A stretch of 60,806 bases of DNA, taken from assembly GCF_023895975.1 (NCBI RefSeq), contig NZ_JALBWM010000017.1, positions 1 through 60,806 on the forward strand, in the 5' to 3' direction. The notes beneath the pieces are model-generated. The model searched no databases. It was not told where the DNA came from and worked only from the letters and a program-made list of their open reading frames with translations. Position numbers and translations under genes: made by a program. Positions 1-7,785 of the stretch are shown one piece after another; positions within the stretch are counted from its first letter, which is position 1, and every line of letters starts with the position of its first letter. This DNA comes from Microbulbifer okhotskensis. Lineage in GTDB: Bacteria; Pseudomonadota; Gammaproteobacteria; Pseudomonadales; Cellvibrionaceae.

Positions 1-124
1 CCGCACCACAAATGACACCGCAAAACATGATAAGTAAAATATCGGGCAGGGCGTGCAACTTGCGCCGATCAACTCGAGGATCGTCCATGTCGTCAAAGTG
101 ATGTAAAAGGCTAACGCTATCCAT
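1..124 (-). CDS. ISAs1-family transposase, N-terminal fragment (runs off the window)
   Basis: Translating the minus strand from the ATG at 124 gives 41 residues with the pattern HHFDDMDDPRVDRRKLHALP, then a hydrophobic stretch ending in CGVICGA. This is the characteristic N-terminal transposase-associated domain of ISAs1-family DDE transposases (HF..L.DPR....HPL.DIL.I..CAVICGA). The catalytic DDE domain would lie to the left and is not visible, so whether the copy is intact is unknown. It is partial only because the window ends. The whole reading frame shown is open. Confidence 0.82.
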   Translation of the reverse strand, partial: MDSVSLLHHFDDMDDPRVDRRKLHALPDILLIMFCGVICGA

Positions 125-215
125 TTTGTCTAAAAAACACTCTATGCTTCAAAAAAGATGGCTAGTCTAGGTCTATTTTGTTCGTTTTTACGCCGATTCA
201 TATGGGACAGCCCTG
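1..215 (-). mobile_element. ISAs1-family insertion sequence, 5' end only
   Basis: The left edge of the window is the transposase-start end of an insertion sequence that continues outside. Read on the minus strand, the element appears to begin at base 215 with CAGGGCTGTCCCATA, which fits the CAGGG-type termini of ISAs1-family elements. About 90 bases of leader follow, then the transposase. The end lies 14 bases beyond the stop codon of the DUF1059 gene, so the insertion did not break that gene. The other end and any target duplication cannot be seen. The family call rests on the transposase N-terminus plus this terminus. Confidence 0.72.
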
Positions 216-229
216 GTACTGAAACCCAA

Positions 230-469
230 CTAATTACCGTCCGGAAAAGCCTCAAACTCAGCTTTTTTGGATTTAAACCAAAGCTGCATCGCCTCAGGGT
301 CTTTCATTAGGCTTTGCATTTTTTTCATCGCTTGAACGTGTTGGGCATCATTCTTTTGGTACATTTCTATTCCATGCTTCTTGCTAAGTTCTGCGATTTC
401 CTCGAAATTACTTGCGCGAAATTCCAAATCACAAGCTCCTCCCAACTGCTTACAGGTCATCATTTTCAT
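230..469 (-). CDS. DUF1059 family small protein
   Basis: A 79-residue soluble protein starting MKMMTCKQLGGACD, the hallmark start of DUF1059 proteins. Cys6 and Cys13 are conserved in the family and are followed by a segment on the model of FRASNFEEIAELSKKHG. The C-terminal half is a charged helix ending in FPDGN. Full length for the family (usually 60-80 residues). No biochemical role is established. The ATG at 469 is the only sensible start. It stands alone, with an insertion sequence 14 bases downstream and about 140 bases to the possible small ORF upstream. Confidence 0.85.
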   Translation of the reverse strand: MKMMTCKQLGGACDLEFRASNFEEIAELSKKHGIEMYQKNDAQHVQAMKKMQSLMKDPEAMQLWFKSKKAEFEAFPDGN

Positions 470-606
470 GATATCTCACACTCTTTTCAAATTGATAAAT
501 ATAGGCCAGCTTGCCCACCCACCACCATCTCAAAACCCAAAACACAGATTGTTTTAATTTCTCCGCTAGCTTCTAACAATTCAAACTAAAAAGAAATACA
601 AAGATG

Positions 607-801
607 TCACAATGGCGCAGAATGATCTGCGTATTCATTGGGTAGATTTAACGTGCCGTTAAACAGGGGCACGATTGCCTCTTGAGAAAGTAACTGGCGG
701 GCATACGGAAGTATAATTTCGCTTTCCTCCTCCTCAGTATAGAAATAAGCCCAGGGGAGAAGCTTACCCCTAGACCTGAATTCTTTAAACCTCCACCGCA
801 A
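607..801 (-). CDS. Possible small hypothetical protein downstream of ung
   Basis: An open frame of 64 codons that begins at a TTG (801) and overlaps the last 17 bases of ung in another frame. The translation has an ordinary protein-like composition (segments such as [13 protein letters not shown] and [15 protein letters not shown]), and a GAGGG lies just before the TTG. There is no ATG, the spacing to the purine-rich stretch is too short to be convincing, and I recognise no family. It may be a translationally coupled small gene or a chance frame. Confidence 0.25.
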   Translation of the reverse strand: MRWRFKEFRSRGKLLPWAYFYTEEEESEIILPYARQLLSQEAIVPLFNGTLNLPNEYADHSAPL

Positions 802-1507
802 CCCTCTGCAACTGACCTGCTTCTGGTAGGGCCCACTCTATTGGCTTTTCTCCGCGCTGCTGTAGCCAGTGATTGGCTTGGGAGAAAGGACGGGTGCCGA
901 AGAACCCACGGTGGGCAGATAGAGGCGACGGGTGTGGGGCGCGCAATACCCGGTGCTTGTTACGGTCAATAAAACCACCCTTCTTCTGTGCGTAACTGCC
1001 CCAGAGGACAAATACTAGCCCCTCCCGCTGTTCCGCCAATTTGTGGATGGCCGTATCGGTAAATTGTTCCCAGCCTCGCTTCTGGTGCGCACCGGCCTTG
1101 CTATCTTCTACCGTGAGAGTCGCATTGAGCAACAGTACGCCCTGCTCAGCCCATGGCTGCAAACAACCGTGGTGAGCAGGGGGGATACCCATATCGGTAT
1201 GCAATTCTTTATAAATATTTTGCAGGGACGGCGGAACGCGTACACCAGGCATGACGGAAAAACACAGTCCATGAGCCTGACCCATGCCATGGTATGGGTC
1301 CTGTCCTAGGATAACGACTTTTACTTGGTCAAACGGTGTGGAATTAAAAGCATTAAAAATCTGTCCGCTGGGTGGATATATCTTCTTACCCGCAACCTTC
1401 TCTCCCTTTAAAAACTGACGTAACTGCGCCATATAGGGCTGGTCAAATTCCTCAGCCAAGACATCGTACCAGGTTGGATGAATCTTAATTTTGTCCGGAA
1501 CCGGCAT
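785..1507 (-). CDS. ung: Uracil-DNA glycosylase (family 1)
   Basis: Removes uracil from DNA as the first step of base excision repair. The 240-residue protein has every family-1 signature: GQDPYHG at 68-74 with the water-activating Asp70, LLNATLTVE near 126-134, and the DNA-intercalation loop [13 protein letters not shown] at 192-204. Length is close to the usual 225-230. It is the last gene of a run in which the preceding gene, also a UDG-superfamily member, ends two bases before this ATG, so the two are very likely co-transcribed. Confidence 0.97.
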   Translation of the reverse strand: MPVPDKIKIHPTWYDVLAEEFDQPYMAQLRQFLKGEKVAGKKIYPPSGQIFNAFNSTPFDQVKVVILGQDPYHGMGQAHGLCFSVMPGVRVPPSLQNIYKELHTDMGIPPAHHGCLQPWAEQGVLLLNATLTVEDSKAGAHQKRGWEQFTDTAIHKLAEQREGLVFVLWGSYAQKKGGFIDRNKHRVLRAPHPSPLSAHRGFFGTRPFSQANHWLQQRGEKPIEWALPEAGQLQRVAVEV

Positions 1508-1509
1508 TA

Positions 1510-2100
1510 TTAAACCTTCAGTATCTTTTTAACGTGTTGTTGCAATTCGGGCACCATCTCTTGCTCAAACCAGGGCCTGCGGCGCAGCCATAAGGTATTG
1601 CGCGGACTGGGATGCGGTAGGGGAAAGTACCCGGCTGGCATAACGTCGCGGTAGTGGCGTACGTTCTCAGTAATGCTGCCATACCAGTGTGGTAGGTAGT
1701 GGCGCTGGGCGTATTGTCCCACCAACAGCGTCAGTTGCAAATTGGGAAGTTGCGCCAACAGGCGCTGGTGCCAAGTGGCGGCACACTCCGGGCGTGGCGG
1801 CAGGTCGCCCCCCTTGCCTCGACCGGGATAGCAAAAGCCCATGGGGATAATGGCAATCTGGGATTCGTCGTAGAAAGTGCCCCTATCAATCGAAAGCCAA
1901 TTGCGCAGTCGATCCCCTGAGGGGTCATCCCAGGGAATCCCGGTGGCATGGACTTTGGTACCCGGTGCCTGGCCGATTATCAATAGGCGTGCCGACTCCG
2001 CAGCAGCTAAGACTGGGTTGGGACCTAGAGGGAGCTGCTCCTCGCAGAGACGACATGCGCGTATCTCTTCCAGTAACGCCGGTAACTTCTCAATTACCAC
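1510..2100 (-). CDS. Uracil-DNA-glycosylase-superfamily protein, probable Fe-S (family 4/5-like)
   Basis: A 196-residue protein of the UDG fold. It has GQAPG at 43-47 (motif 1) and HPSPRN at 163-168 (motif 2). Cysteines 16, 19, 90 and 106 have the C-X2-C-Xn-C-X15-C spacing used by family 4/5 UDGs to bind a 4Fe-4S cluster. The stretch [15 protein letters not shown] after motif 1 places it in the UDG-like group near these families. Exact substrate is unknown: uracil, or another deaminated or damaged base. The GTG start at 2100 follows directly on the stop codon of the upstream exported protein, and ung begins just after its own stop, so it sits in a tight three-gene run. Confidence 0.85.
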   Translation of the reverse strand: MVIEKLPALLEEIRACRLCEEQLPLGPNPVLAAAESARLLIIGQAPGTKVHATGIPWDDPSGDRLRNWLSIDRGTFYDESQIAIIPMGFCYPGRGKGGDLPPRPECAATWHQRLLAQLPNLQLTLLVGQYAQRHYLPHWYGSITENVRHYRDVMPAGYFPLPHPSPRNTLWLRRRPWFEQEMVPELQQHVKKILKV

Positions 2101-3063
2101 CTACCGGGCCCCCTCAGGAAAAGCCAGTTGCAGCAGAAGCGCACGGCGGTCCTGAGGGTCTTGGATGCGACTGATATTGTCATTGTCGAACACGATGAAA
2201 ATACCCTTCTCGCCGACAACCAAGCCGTCGCCCTTGCCCCCAGTCCGGGCTACCTCATACCCAAGCTCAGACGAATTCTCATGTTCCCTATAATCCAAGC
2301 ACCACTCCGCTTTCAGACTAGGTAGAGCCCTTCGGCACACCGCGTAGGCATTGGGTTCCAGGGTGAACAAGGCTCCATCATAATAATCGAGGCCCGATAG
2401 GTTTTCCGGCTCCCCACGAAAGTCCAGCTCTGAAACTGAAGGGGGGGTAAATATCTGTATCTCCCCCTTAGGGCCGAGCTTTATCAGACCTCGGGGCTCA
2501 CGCTCCAGAGCCACCCAAAAACTATCACCAACTTTTGCCAATCCGACGCCAGAGAGATTGTACCCCTGCAGGTAGCCCTGAGCCTTCGCAATGGGTGACC
2601 ACATAACGTCCAACCAACGGCCTCGGCCTTGCATATCCACTTCAGCAATGCGGTTGTAGCGTTCACTCAAGATGTAGATAGCATTATCTCCACAGCTTAT
2701 AGCTTCAAAATCCATTGCTGCTGCCGGCCGGGTTAAATCCAGGAGAAACTGCCAAAAATTCGTAGGCCTGCCCTTCTTTGGGACCGCTAGCCCCAAAATT
2801 TTCACATAAGTCTCTAGCTCAGCACGCCGCCCCTCCAACACAATCTTATAAATCTCTTTTGAGTCTTTATCGGAAACCGTCAGCAGGTTACCAGCGCAGA
2901 AACTCAACCCAGAGATACTCAATCCCGCACTGGCAGCCACCCAGTAATGCGTGACTTTTTTTGCAGGAATAATTTCAGCCGCCCCCCCTATGGATGACAG
3001 TAGTGCACCGGCAACACCCAAGAAAAAACGCTTAATCACGGCCAATCCAATTAATCGCGGCAT
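2101..3063 (-). CDS. Exported beta-propeller-like protein, paralogue A (possible phytase/esterase-like fold)
   Basis: 320 residues with a hydrophobic N-terminal segment (about residues 8-28) that looks like a signal sequence. The rest has repeated short motifs such as ISGLSFCAGNLLTVSDK, MDFEAISCGDNAIYILSE and VGDSFWVALEREPRGL, typical of a propeller read as blade repeats. It ends in FIVFDNDNISRIQDPQDRRA. The pattern recalls the 'esterase-like activity of phytase' and SdiA-regulated propeller families, but I cannot assign an activity. It is clearly paralogous to the protein at 3523-4476. The ATG at 3063 has no obvious ribosome binding site. A GTG at 3039 is an alternative that leaves a tidier signal peptide. 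Confidence 0.7.
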   Translation of the reverse strand: MPRLIGLAVIKRFFLGVAGALLSSIGGAAEIIPAKKVTHYWVAASAGLSISGLSFCAGNLLTVSDKDSKEIYKIVLEGRRAELETYVKILGLAVPKKGRPTNFWQFLLDLTRPAAAMDFEAISCGDNAIYILSERYNRIAEVDMQGRGRWLDVMWSPIAKAQGYLQGYNLSGVGLAKVGDSFWVALEREPRGLIKLGPKGEIQIFTPPSVSELDFRGEPENLSGLDYYDGALFTLEPNAYAVCRRALPSLKAEWCLDYREHENSSELGYEVARTGGKGDGLVVGEKGIFIVFDNDNISRIQDPQDRRALLLQLAFPEGAR

Positions 3064-3522
3064 TATTTATCCGTTGAAACCCTGAAGCTTCCATCCGGTT
3101 CTCGTGTCTCGATTCGACTGCCCAAGCAATCGCAGCACGATAAGTAAATACGGGTAAACGCATTGCCCTTTGCGTGTCAGACTGCAATATGAGATACACC
3201 AAAGCGCGCTGGAGCAAAGCATAGTCGCCTTGATCACTATCGGCCATTTTGGCCCCACCGCTAAAAAACATGACGTCCAGCGTTACTGCGGTTGAAACCT
3301 CAAGTTACTTATAGCCGTGGGAGCAATTGGAGGTAAGAGGTTTGACGCAGGAACCCACCAGGCCGGTCCACTTAAGTGTTACCGGCAAAGGACCCCCACT
3401 ATCAGTCAGGTACTGACATACTTGTTCTGTGGTGCGAGTATCGCTATTCAGGTTAGCAGGCTACAGGTGGTACTGGATTGACGCCGGACTACAATTAGCG
3501 ATCAATTTTTCTTAGGAAATCA
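3064..3522. other. 459-base gap between the two propeller paralogues; apparent decayed coding DNA
   Basis: No intact gene is convincing here. On the minus strand there are short open stretches that read like protein but are out of frame with one another. 3305-3460 is open for 52 codons without an ATG and ends in WTGLVGSCVKPLTSNC plus five residues. Around 3064-3270 one frame gives a 79-residue ORF (ALLQRALVYLILQS, then FTYRAAIAWAVESR), and a second frame continues as IETREPDGSFRVSTDK up to a stop just before the ATG of paralogue A. This could be one or two old genes ruined by frameshifts, or chance. Confidence 0.35.
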
Positions 3523-4476
3523 TCAGTTGAGCTTGTCGGTGTCCGCCGGCATAGCCAAGTGCAGCAACAGTGCGCGCCTGTCTTCTGGAGACTGGTCACG
3601 ACCGACATTATTGTTGTCGAGCACCACAAATATCCCTGCATCACTGACTGCCAGGCCCTCGCCTTTGCCATAGCGGGTCTCCTGATAAACATACTCAGGG
3701 GACTCTTCTATGGCGCGGTATGTAAGGCACCATTCCGCCTCGAGGCTCGGCAGAGTACGGCGACACACAGCAGAGGCATTGCGTTCGAGAGTAAACAGGG
3801 CGCCATCGTGGTAGTCCAGCCCTGCCACGTCTTTAGAATCGCGACGGAAATCCAGCCCTCCCACTAGAGGAACCGGGAACACCTCTGCTTCGCCGGCTGC
3901 ACTCAACCTCAGCAAACCGCGAGGCTCTCGCTCCATAGCCACCCAAAACTCATCGCCGGCCGCTACAAGCCCTTCGCTTGAGGCGTTCGGCTTTTGCAAG
4001 TAGCCCTGCAACTTGGCAGCGGGGGACCACAAATACTGGTGCCACTCCGCTTTACCACCCTGACCAATGCGAATAATGCGGTTGTAATGTTCACTGACTA
4101 CATAGATCGAGCCGCCTGCACAGGTGATACCTTCAAAGTCGAGAGCATCATCGGGCCTAAACCATTCGACAATGGCTAACCACCAGCTATCGGGGTTCTG
4201 CTCTGGGGCACCCAGATCAGCCAGTTGCAGATATGGCACCAATTCAGCCTTATCAGAATCCAGTTTGAGCAGGTAAATTTCTTCAGAATTTTTGTCCGAT
4301 ACCGCCAGCAACTGATTGTTACAAAAACTCAGCCCGGAGATATCCAGCCCCTCACTGTGATCCACCCAATAACTCGCCATCAACTTAGCAGGCGCGAGCT
4401 CAACAGCCAACGCCACTGGGGACAACAGTAAGGCGGCAAAACAAAAAAGAAAAATCTTATTCAACTGGAAATACAA
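3523..4476 (-). CDS. Exported beta-propeller-like protein, paralogue B (possible phytase/esterase-like fold)
   Basis: 317 residues with a clear signal peptide (hydrophobic core IFLFCFAALLLSPVALA). It is paralogous along its whole length to the protein at 2101-3063. Shared blocks include ISGLSFCNNQLLAVSDK, ALDFEGITCAGGSIYVVSEHY, FWVAMEREPRGLLRL, AGLDYHDGALFTLERNA and ALEAEWCL-like segments. The conserved cysteines suggest disulfides in the periplasm. The start appears to be a TTG at 4476, four bases after the stop of yajQ, so translation may be coupled to yajQ. Function is not known. The propeller inference comes from repeat-like spacing. Confidence 0.7.
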   Translation of the reverse strand: MYFQLNKIFLFCFAALLLSPVALAVELAPAKLMASYWVDHSEGLDISGLSFCNNQLLAVSDKNSEEIYLLKLDSDKAELVPYLQLADLGAPEQNPDSWWLAIVEWFRPDDALDFEGITCAGGSIYVVSEHYNRIIRIGQGGKAEWHQYLWSPAAKLQGYLQKPNASSEGLVAAGDEFWVAMEREPRGLLRLSAAGEAEVFPVPLVGGLDFRRDSKDVAGLDYHDGALFTLERNASAVCRRTLPSLEAEWCLTYRAIEESPEYVYQETRYGKGEGLAVSDAGIFVVLDNNNVGRDQSPEDRRALLLHLAMPADTDKLN

Positions 4477-4479
4477 CTC

Positions 4480-4962
4480 TTAATCGCGGAAATTATTGAA
4501 CTGCAATGGCTGCTCCAGCGCCTTTGCCCTGAGCAAGGCGATTACCTGTTGCAAGTCATCGCGCTTCTTGCCGGTAACCCGCACTTGCTCGCCCTGAATA
4601 GCGGCCTGCACCTTGAGCTTTTCATCTTTGATCAGCTTAACAATCTTTTTTGACAGTTCTTTGTCAAGACCGTTTTTCAGGGTGATTGTCGTTTTCACCT
4701 GCTTGCCAGATTGCTCCGCCTCCCCCACATCCATAGCGAGCGGATCGATATCACACTTAACCAGTGCACTGCGCAGCATATCTACCATCTGGTCGACCTG
4801 AATATCCGCCTCTGCGCGCACGATCAGGGAGAAATCGCTCATCTCTACTTCCGCATCGACACCTTTGAAGTCAAAGCGATTGGTTACGGTACGGTTCACC
4901 TGATCCACGGCATTGGTGAGTTGGTGTTTATCCACTTCAGATACAATATCAAACGAAGGCAT
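4480..4962 (-). CDS. yajQ: YajQ family nucleotide (cyclic-di-GMP) binding protein
   Basis: 160 residues, full length for the family, starting MPSFDIVSEVDKHQLTNAVD with the conserved TNRFDFKG shortly after, and ending in the usual QPLQFNNFRD. The fold is two ferredoxin-like domains. Members bind cyclic-di-GMP in some bacteria and have been linked to transcriptional control and to phage biology, but no role can be fixed from sequence. The ATG at 4962 is preceded by a GGAGCAGAT-like binding site, and yaeQ ends 14 bases upstream on the same strand. Confidence 0.96.
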   Translation of the reverse strand: MPSFDIVSEVDKHQLTNAVDQVNRTVTNRFDFKGVDAEVEMSDFSLIVRAEADIQVDQMVDMLRSALVKCDIDPLAMDVGEAEQSGKQVKTTITLKNGLDKELSKKIVKLIKDEKLKVQAAIQGEQVRVTGKKRDDLQQVIALLRAKALEQPLQFNNFRD

Positions 4963-4976
4963 TAATTTATCTGCTC

Positions 4977-5513
4977 CTATTTCCAGATTTCCGGAGTAAT
5001 CTCCGTGTTGTGGTCGCCGTCGGCCAACCAGATATGACCATCCTGAATAGTGACACTCAGGTCCATATTCCGCTCGGCCATGGCCGCCAGCTGCTCGGTG
5101 GCATCGGCGGCTAAATAATAGACGGTAAGATTATCAAAACGCTTTAACTGACTCTCTTGTTTCTGCCACCAGATTGGCGCAGCACGCCGTCCATAACTGT
5201 ATACTCGCACTCGCTCCGATCGATTACAGGCTTTGCGAATGCGCTCCTCGGTGGGCAGCCCCACTTCGATCCAAAGGTCTATCTCACCGCTGAGGCTCTT
5301 CTGCCAGAGATCTGCTTCTTCATCAGAAGACAGCCCCCGAGTGAACTCCAGTGTATCGGATGCATTGTGCGCAAATGCCAAAAGGCGCACCATCATGCGC
5401 TCATCCGTTTCCGAAGGATGCCGCGCCAGAGTAAGTGTGTGCTCGACATAGTAATCCCGATCCATATCGGAAATCTGCAATTTGGCTTTAAAGATTGTTG
5501 CTTTTAGGGCCAT
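4977..5513 (-). CDS. yaeQ: YaeQ family protein
   Basis: 178 residues beginning MALKATIFKAKLQISDMDRD with the family blocks RHPSETDERMMVRLLAFA, DLWIEVGLPTEERIRKAC and a C-terminus ending in PEIWK. YaeQ proteins adopt a PD-(D/E)XK nuclease-like fold. The E. coli member was linked genetically to suppression of rfaH defects, but no enzymatic activity is agreed. GGAG sits six bases before the ATG. It is the first gene of the minus-strand run and diverges from lemA across about 85 bases that must hold both promoters. Confidence 0.95.
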   Translation of the reverse strand: MALKATIFKAKLQISDMDRDYYVEHTLTLARHPSETDERMMVRLLAFAHNASDTLEFTRGLSSDEEADLWQKSLSGEIDLWIEVGLPTEERIRKACNRSERVRVYSYGRRAAPIWWQKQESQLKRFDNLTVYYLAADATEQLAAMAERNMDLSVTIQDGHIWLADGDHNTEITPEIWK

Positions 5514-5599
5514 TTTGGCTCCATGGTGATGCCTTCTCCAGCGCTAGGAGTCAGGCGGACTATTCTTGATGGGTTCGCGTGAGAATAAGGATATTCCGC

Positions 5600-6214
5600 A
5601 TGACCTCTGCGCCCCTCTTGGGCCGGCCCCTCCGGCAGAGCGCCCTGTTACTGGTACTGGTATTCACCCTTAGCGGCTGTGGTGTCAATAATATCCCAGC
5701 CTATGATGAGCAGGTAAATGCCACCTGGGCCCAGGTACAAAACCAATACCAGCGCCGCGCCGACCTAGTTCCCAATTTGGTGCAAACCGTGAAAGCTTAC
5801 ACCTCCCACGAGCGCGAAACTCTGGAGGCTGTCACCGAGGCCAGGGCCAAAGTCAACTCTATGCAAGTTGATGGCAACCTTCTCAACGATCCAGCCAAGC
5901 TCAAGCAGTTCGCAGCGGCGCAGGGTCAACTGTCCAGTGCCCTGTCTCGACTGATGCTGGTAGTGGAACGCTATCCCGACTTAAAAGCAAACCAGAACTT
6001 CCTTACATTACAGTCGCAGCTGGAGGGTACCGAAAACCGCATCAGTGTCGCGCGCCGGGATTATATCCAGGCTGTGCAACGCTACAACCGGGAAATCCGA
6101 ACTTTTCCCGGCAAGATATGGCACTCACTGCTCTATCGAGATATGCCGCTGCGAGACACCTTTGAAGCCACCAGCGAAGATGCCGACAAAGCACCCGAGG
6201 TTAACTTCCAATAG
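5600..6214 (+). CDS. lemA: LemA family lipoprotein
   Basis: 204 residues from the ATG at 5600, which has AAGG 11 bases upstream. An in-frame GTG at 5579 would add seven residues before the signal peptide and is less likely. The signal peptide ends in LSGC (Cys27), a lipobox. The mature part begins with the family signature YDEQVNATWAQVQNQYQRR followed by ADLVPNLVQTVKAY, a helical bundle typical of LemA. Function is unsettled. LemA genes very often precede TPM-domain genes, as here, with 21 bases before the next start. Confidence 0.94.
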   Translation: MTSAPLLGRPLRQSALLLVLVFTLSGCGVNNIPAYDEQVNATWAQVQNQYQRRADLVPNLVQTVKAYTSHERETLEAVTEARAKVNSMQVDGNLLNDPAKLKQFAAAQGQLSSALSRLMLVVERYPDLKANQNFLTLQSQLEGTENRISVARRDYIQAVQRYNREIRTFPGKIWHSLLYRDMPLRDTFEATSEDADKAPEVNFQ

Positions 6215-6235
6215 ACAGGCGCTGACGACAATAAA

Positions 6236-6982
6236 ATGAACCGCTCCAGTCTTGCCATGCTCTCTCTGATCGCCCTGCTCTGTACCTGGGGGGGTTCAGC
6301 TGAAGTACAGTTTCCTCCACTGTCCGGCCCAGTGGTGGATCAAGCAAAATTACTAAAAGCCGACGAACGTTATCAGCTCACCGAATTGATCCAGAAGTAC
6401 GAACGGGACAGTGGCCACCAGTTAGTTGTGGCAACACTAGCCGAGCTGCAGGGTATCACTATTGAGGAGTATGCCAACCAACTGGCCCGTCAATGGAAGT
6501 TGGGGAAAAAAGACAAGGATAATGGGGTACTTTTTGTTATCGCGCCCAATGAAAAAAAAATCCGTATCGAAGTGGGATATGGCTTGGAAGGCGCCCTCAC
6601 CGACGCCCTCGCAGCCAATATCATACAAACCAAAGTACTGCCGGAATTCCGTAATGGAAATTTTTCCGGAGGAATTAATGCCGGCGTGAACTCAATCATC
6701 GCTGCCACTAAAAAAGAATATGTCGCAGAACCCGTAGAAACCAAACAAGAGCAGCGCATCTCACTTTTGATTGGCATAGCGCTGCTGTTATTCATGCTTC
6801 ACCTATTTGGCAGCGCCGTACTAGGATCACCGGTGAATGGTCGTATCTACAAGCGTGGTCGCTATGGTGGCTATTACGGAGGCGGTGGTTTTGGCGGCGG
6901 TATCTCTAGAGGGGGGGCAGGAGGAGGATTTAGCGGTGGCGGGGGTGGTTTTGGCGGAGGAGGCGCATCGGGAGGATGGTAA
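6236..6982 (+). CDS. TPM domain protein with glycine-rich tail (YgcG family)
   Basis: 248 residues: signal peptide (1 to about 22), TPM domain (about 28-155, with GPVVDQAKLLKADE at its start and NEKKIRIEVGYGLEGALTD in the middle), one membrane helix (about 175-193) and a glycine-rich cytoplasmic tail from about residue 200 to the end (repeats of GGGGFGG type). TPM domains (Psb32/MtsH-like) are linked to membrane protein complex assembly or repair and to phosphatase activity in plants; in bacteria the job is unproven. It lies between lemA and a second TPM gene in one apparent operon. Confidence 0.93.
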   Translation: MNRSSLAMLSLIALLCTWGGSAEVQFPPLSGPVVDQAKLLKADERYQLTELIQKYERDSGHQLVVATLAELQGITIEEYANQLARQWKLGKKDKDNGVLFVIAPNEKKIRIEVGYGLEGALTDALAANIIQTKVLPEFRNGNFSGGINAGVNSIIAATKKEYVAEPVETKQEQRISLLIGIALLLFMLHLFGSAVLGSPVNGRIYKRGRYGGYYGGGGFGGGISRGGAGGGFSGGGGGFGGGGASGGW

Positions 6983-7593
6983 TGCTCACCAATACTTATC
7001 AACGCCAAGTAGCCGAGGCTATCAAAGAGGTGGAATCCCACACCGATGCGGAAGTCATCGCAGTAGTCGCTCGCGAGGCGGATAACTATCTGTATATATC
7101 CACTCTCTGGGCGGCATTCATAACCCTGCTATTATCTCCATTAATTGATTTTTTACCTTTTTGGCTGAATCTACAACAGGTAATTACTTTGCAGTGGGTT
7201 CTATTTATTGCGCTAGCTGTTATCTTCCGCTGGCGGCCAATCACCATGCATTTAGTTCCGAAAAAAATAAAATTCTGGCGTGCTTCGAATCTTGCTAGAC
7301 GACATTTTCTCGAACAAGACTTGCATAGCACTAAAGATCGGCTTGGCCTGCTGATATTCGTGTCAGAGTCCGAACACTATGTGGAAATATTGGCAGATCG
7401 CGGCATCTCCAAACTCATTACCAATGATAATTGGCAGAGAGTTATAGAGAGCTTCGTGCGAGAAATTAAACGAGGGAAATCCGGCGAAGCACTACTCTCC
7501 TGCATTGAGCAATGTGGCGATTTACTCCAACAGGCCATCCCCACCAGCACCATTAAGGATGAGCTTTCAAATCATTTAATTATCATTAATTAA
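6982..7593 (+). CDS. TPM domain membrane protein, second copy
   Basis: 203 residues from the ATG at 6982, which overlaps the stop of the upstream gene (TAATG) and has GGAGG six bases before it. An ATG at 6976 is in the same frame. The opening TNTYQRQVAEAIKEVESHTDAEVIAVVAREAD and the later LGLLIFVSESEHYVEILADRGI are the two halves of a TPM domain, here split by two membrane helices (about 32-53 and 60-78). This split arrangement is the usual form of the second TPM gene in lemA clusters. The downstream half of the gene is noticeably richer in A and T than lemA. Confidence 0.9.
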   Translation: MLTNTYQRQVAEAIKEVESHTDAEVIAVVAREADNYLYISTLWAAFITLLLSPLIDFLPFWLNLQQVITLQWVLFIALAVIFRWRPITMHLVPKKIKFWRASNLARRHFLEQDLHSTKDRLGLLIFVSESEHYVEILADRGISKLITNDNWQRVIESFVREIKRGKSGEALLSCIEQCGDLLQQAIPTSTIKDELSNHLIIIN

Positions 7594-7785
7594 TGAGTCA
7601 CTGAGTCAGGCGGGATCTGTTAAACATTCAACTTATCATTCGGATTGGGCAATGGATGTATTTATTCGGACCCGACATTTAAAAATACTACCCAGGTGGT
7701 TCAGAATGATGACTTTCTCGGTACAAGGCTCAGAAACCCATTAAACTGTAAATTATTACTTAAATACAAAACATACACCCTACTT

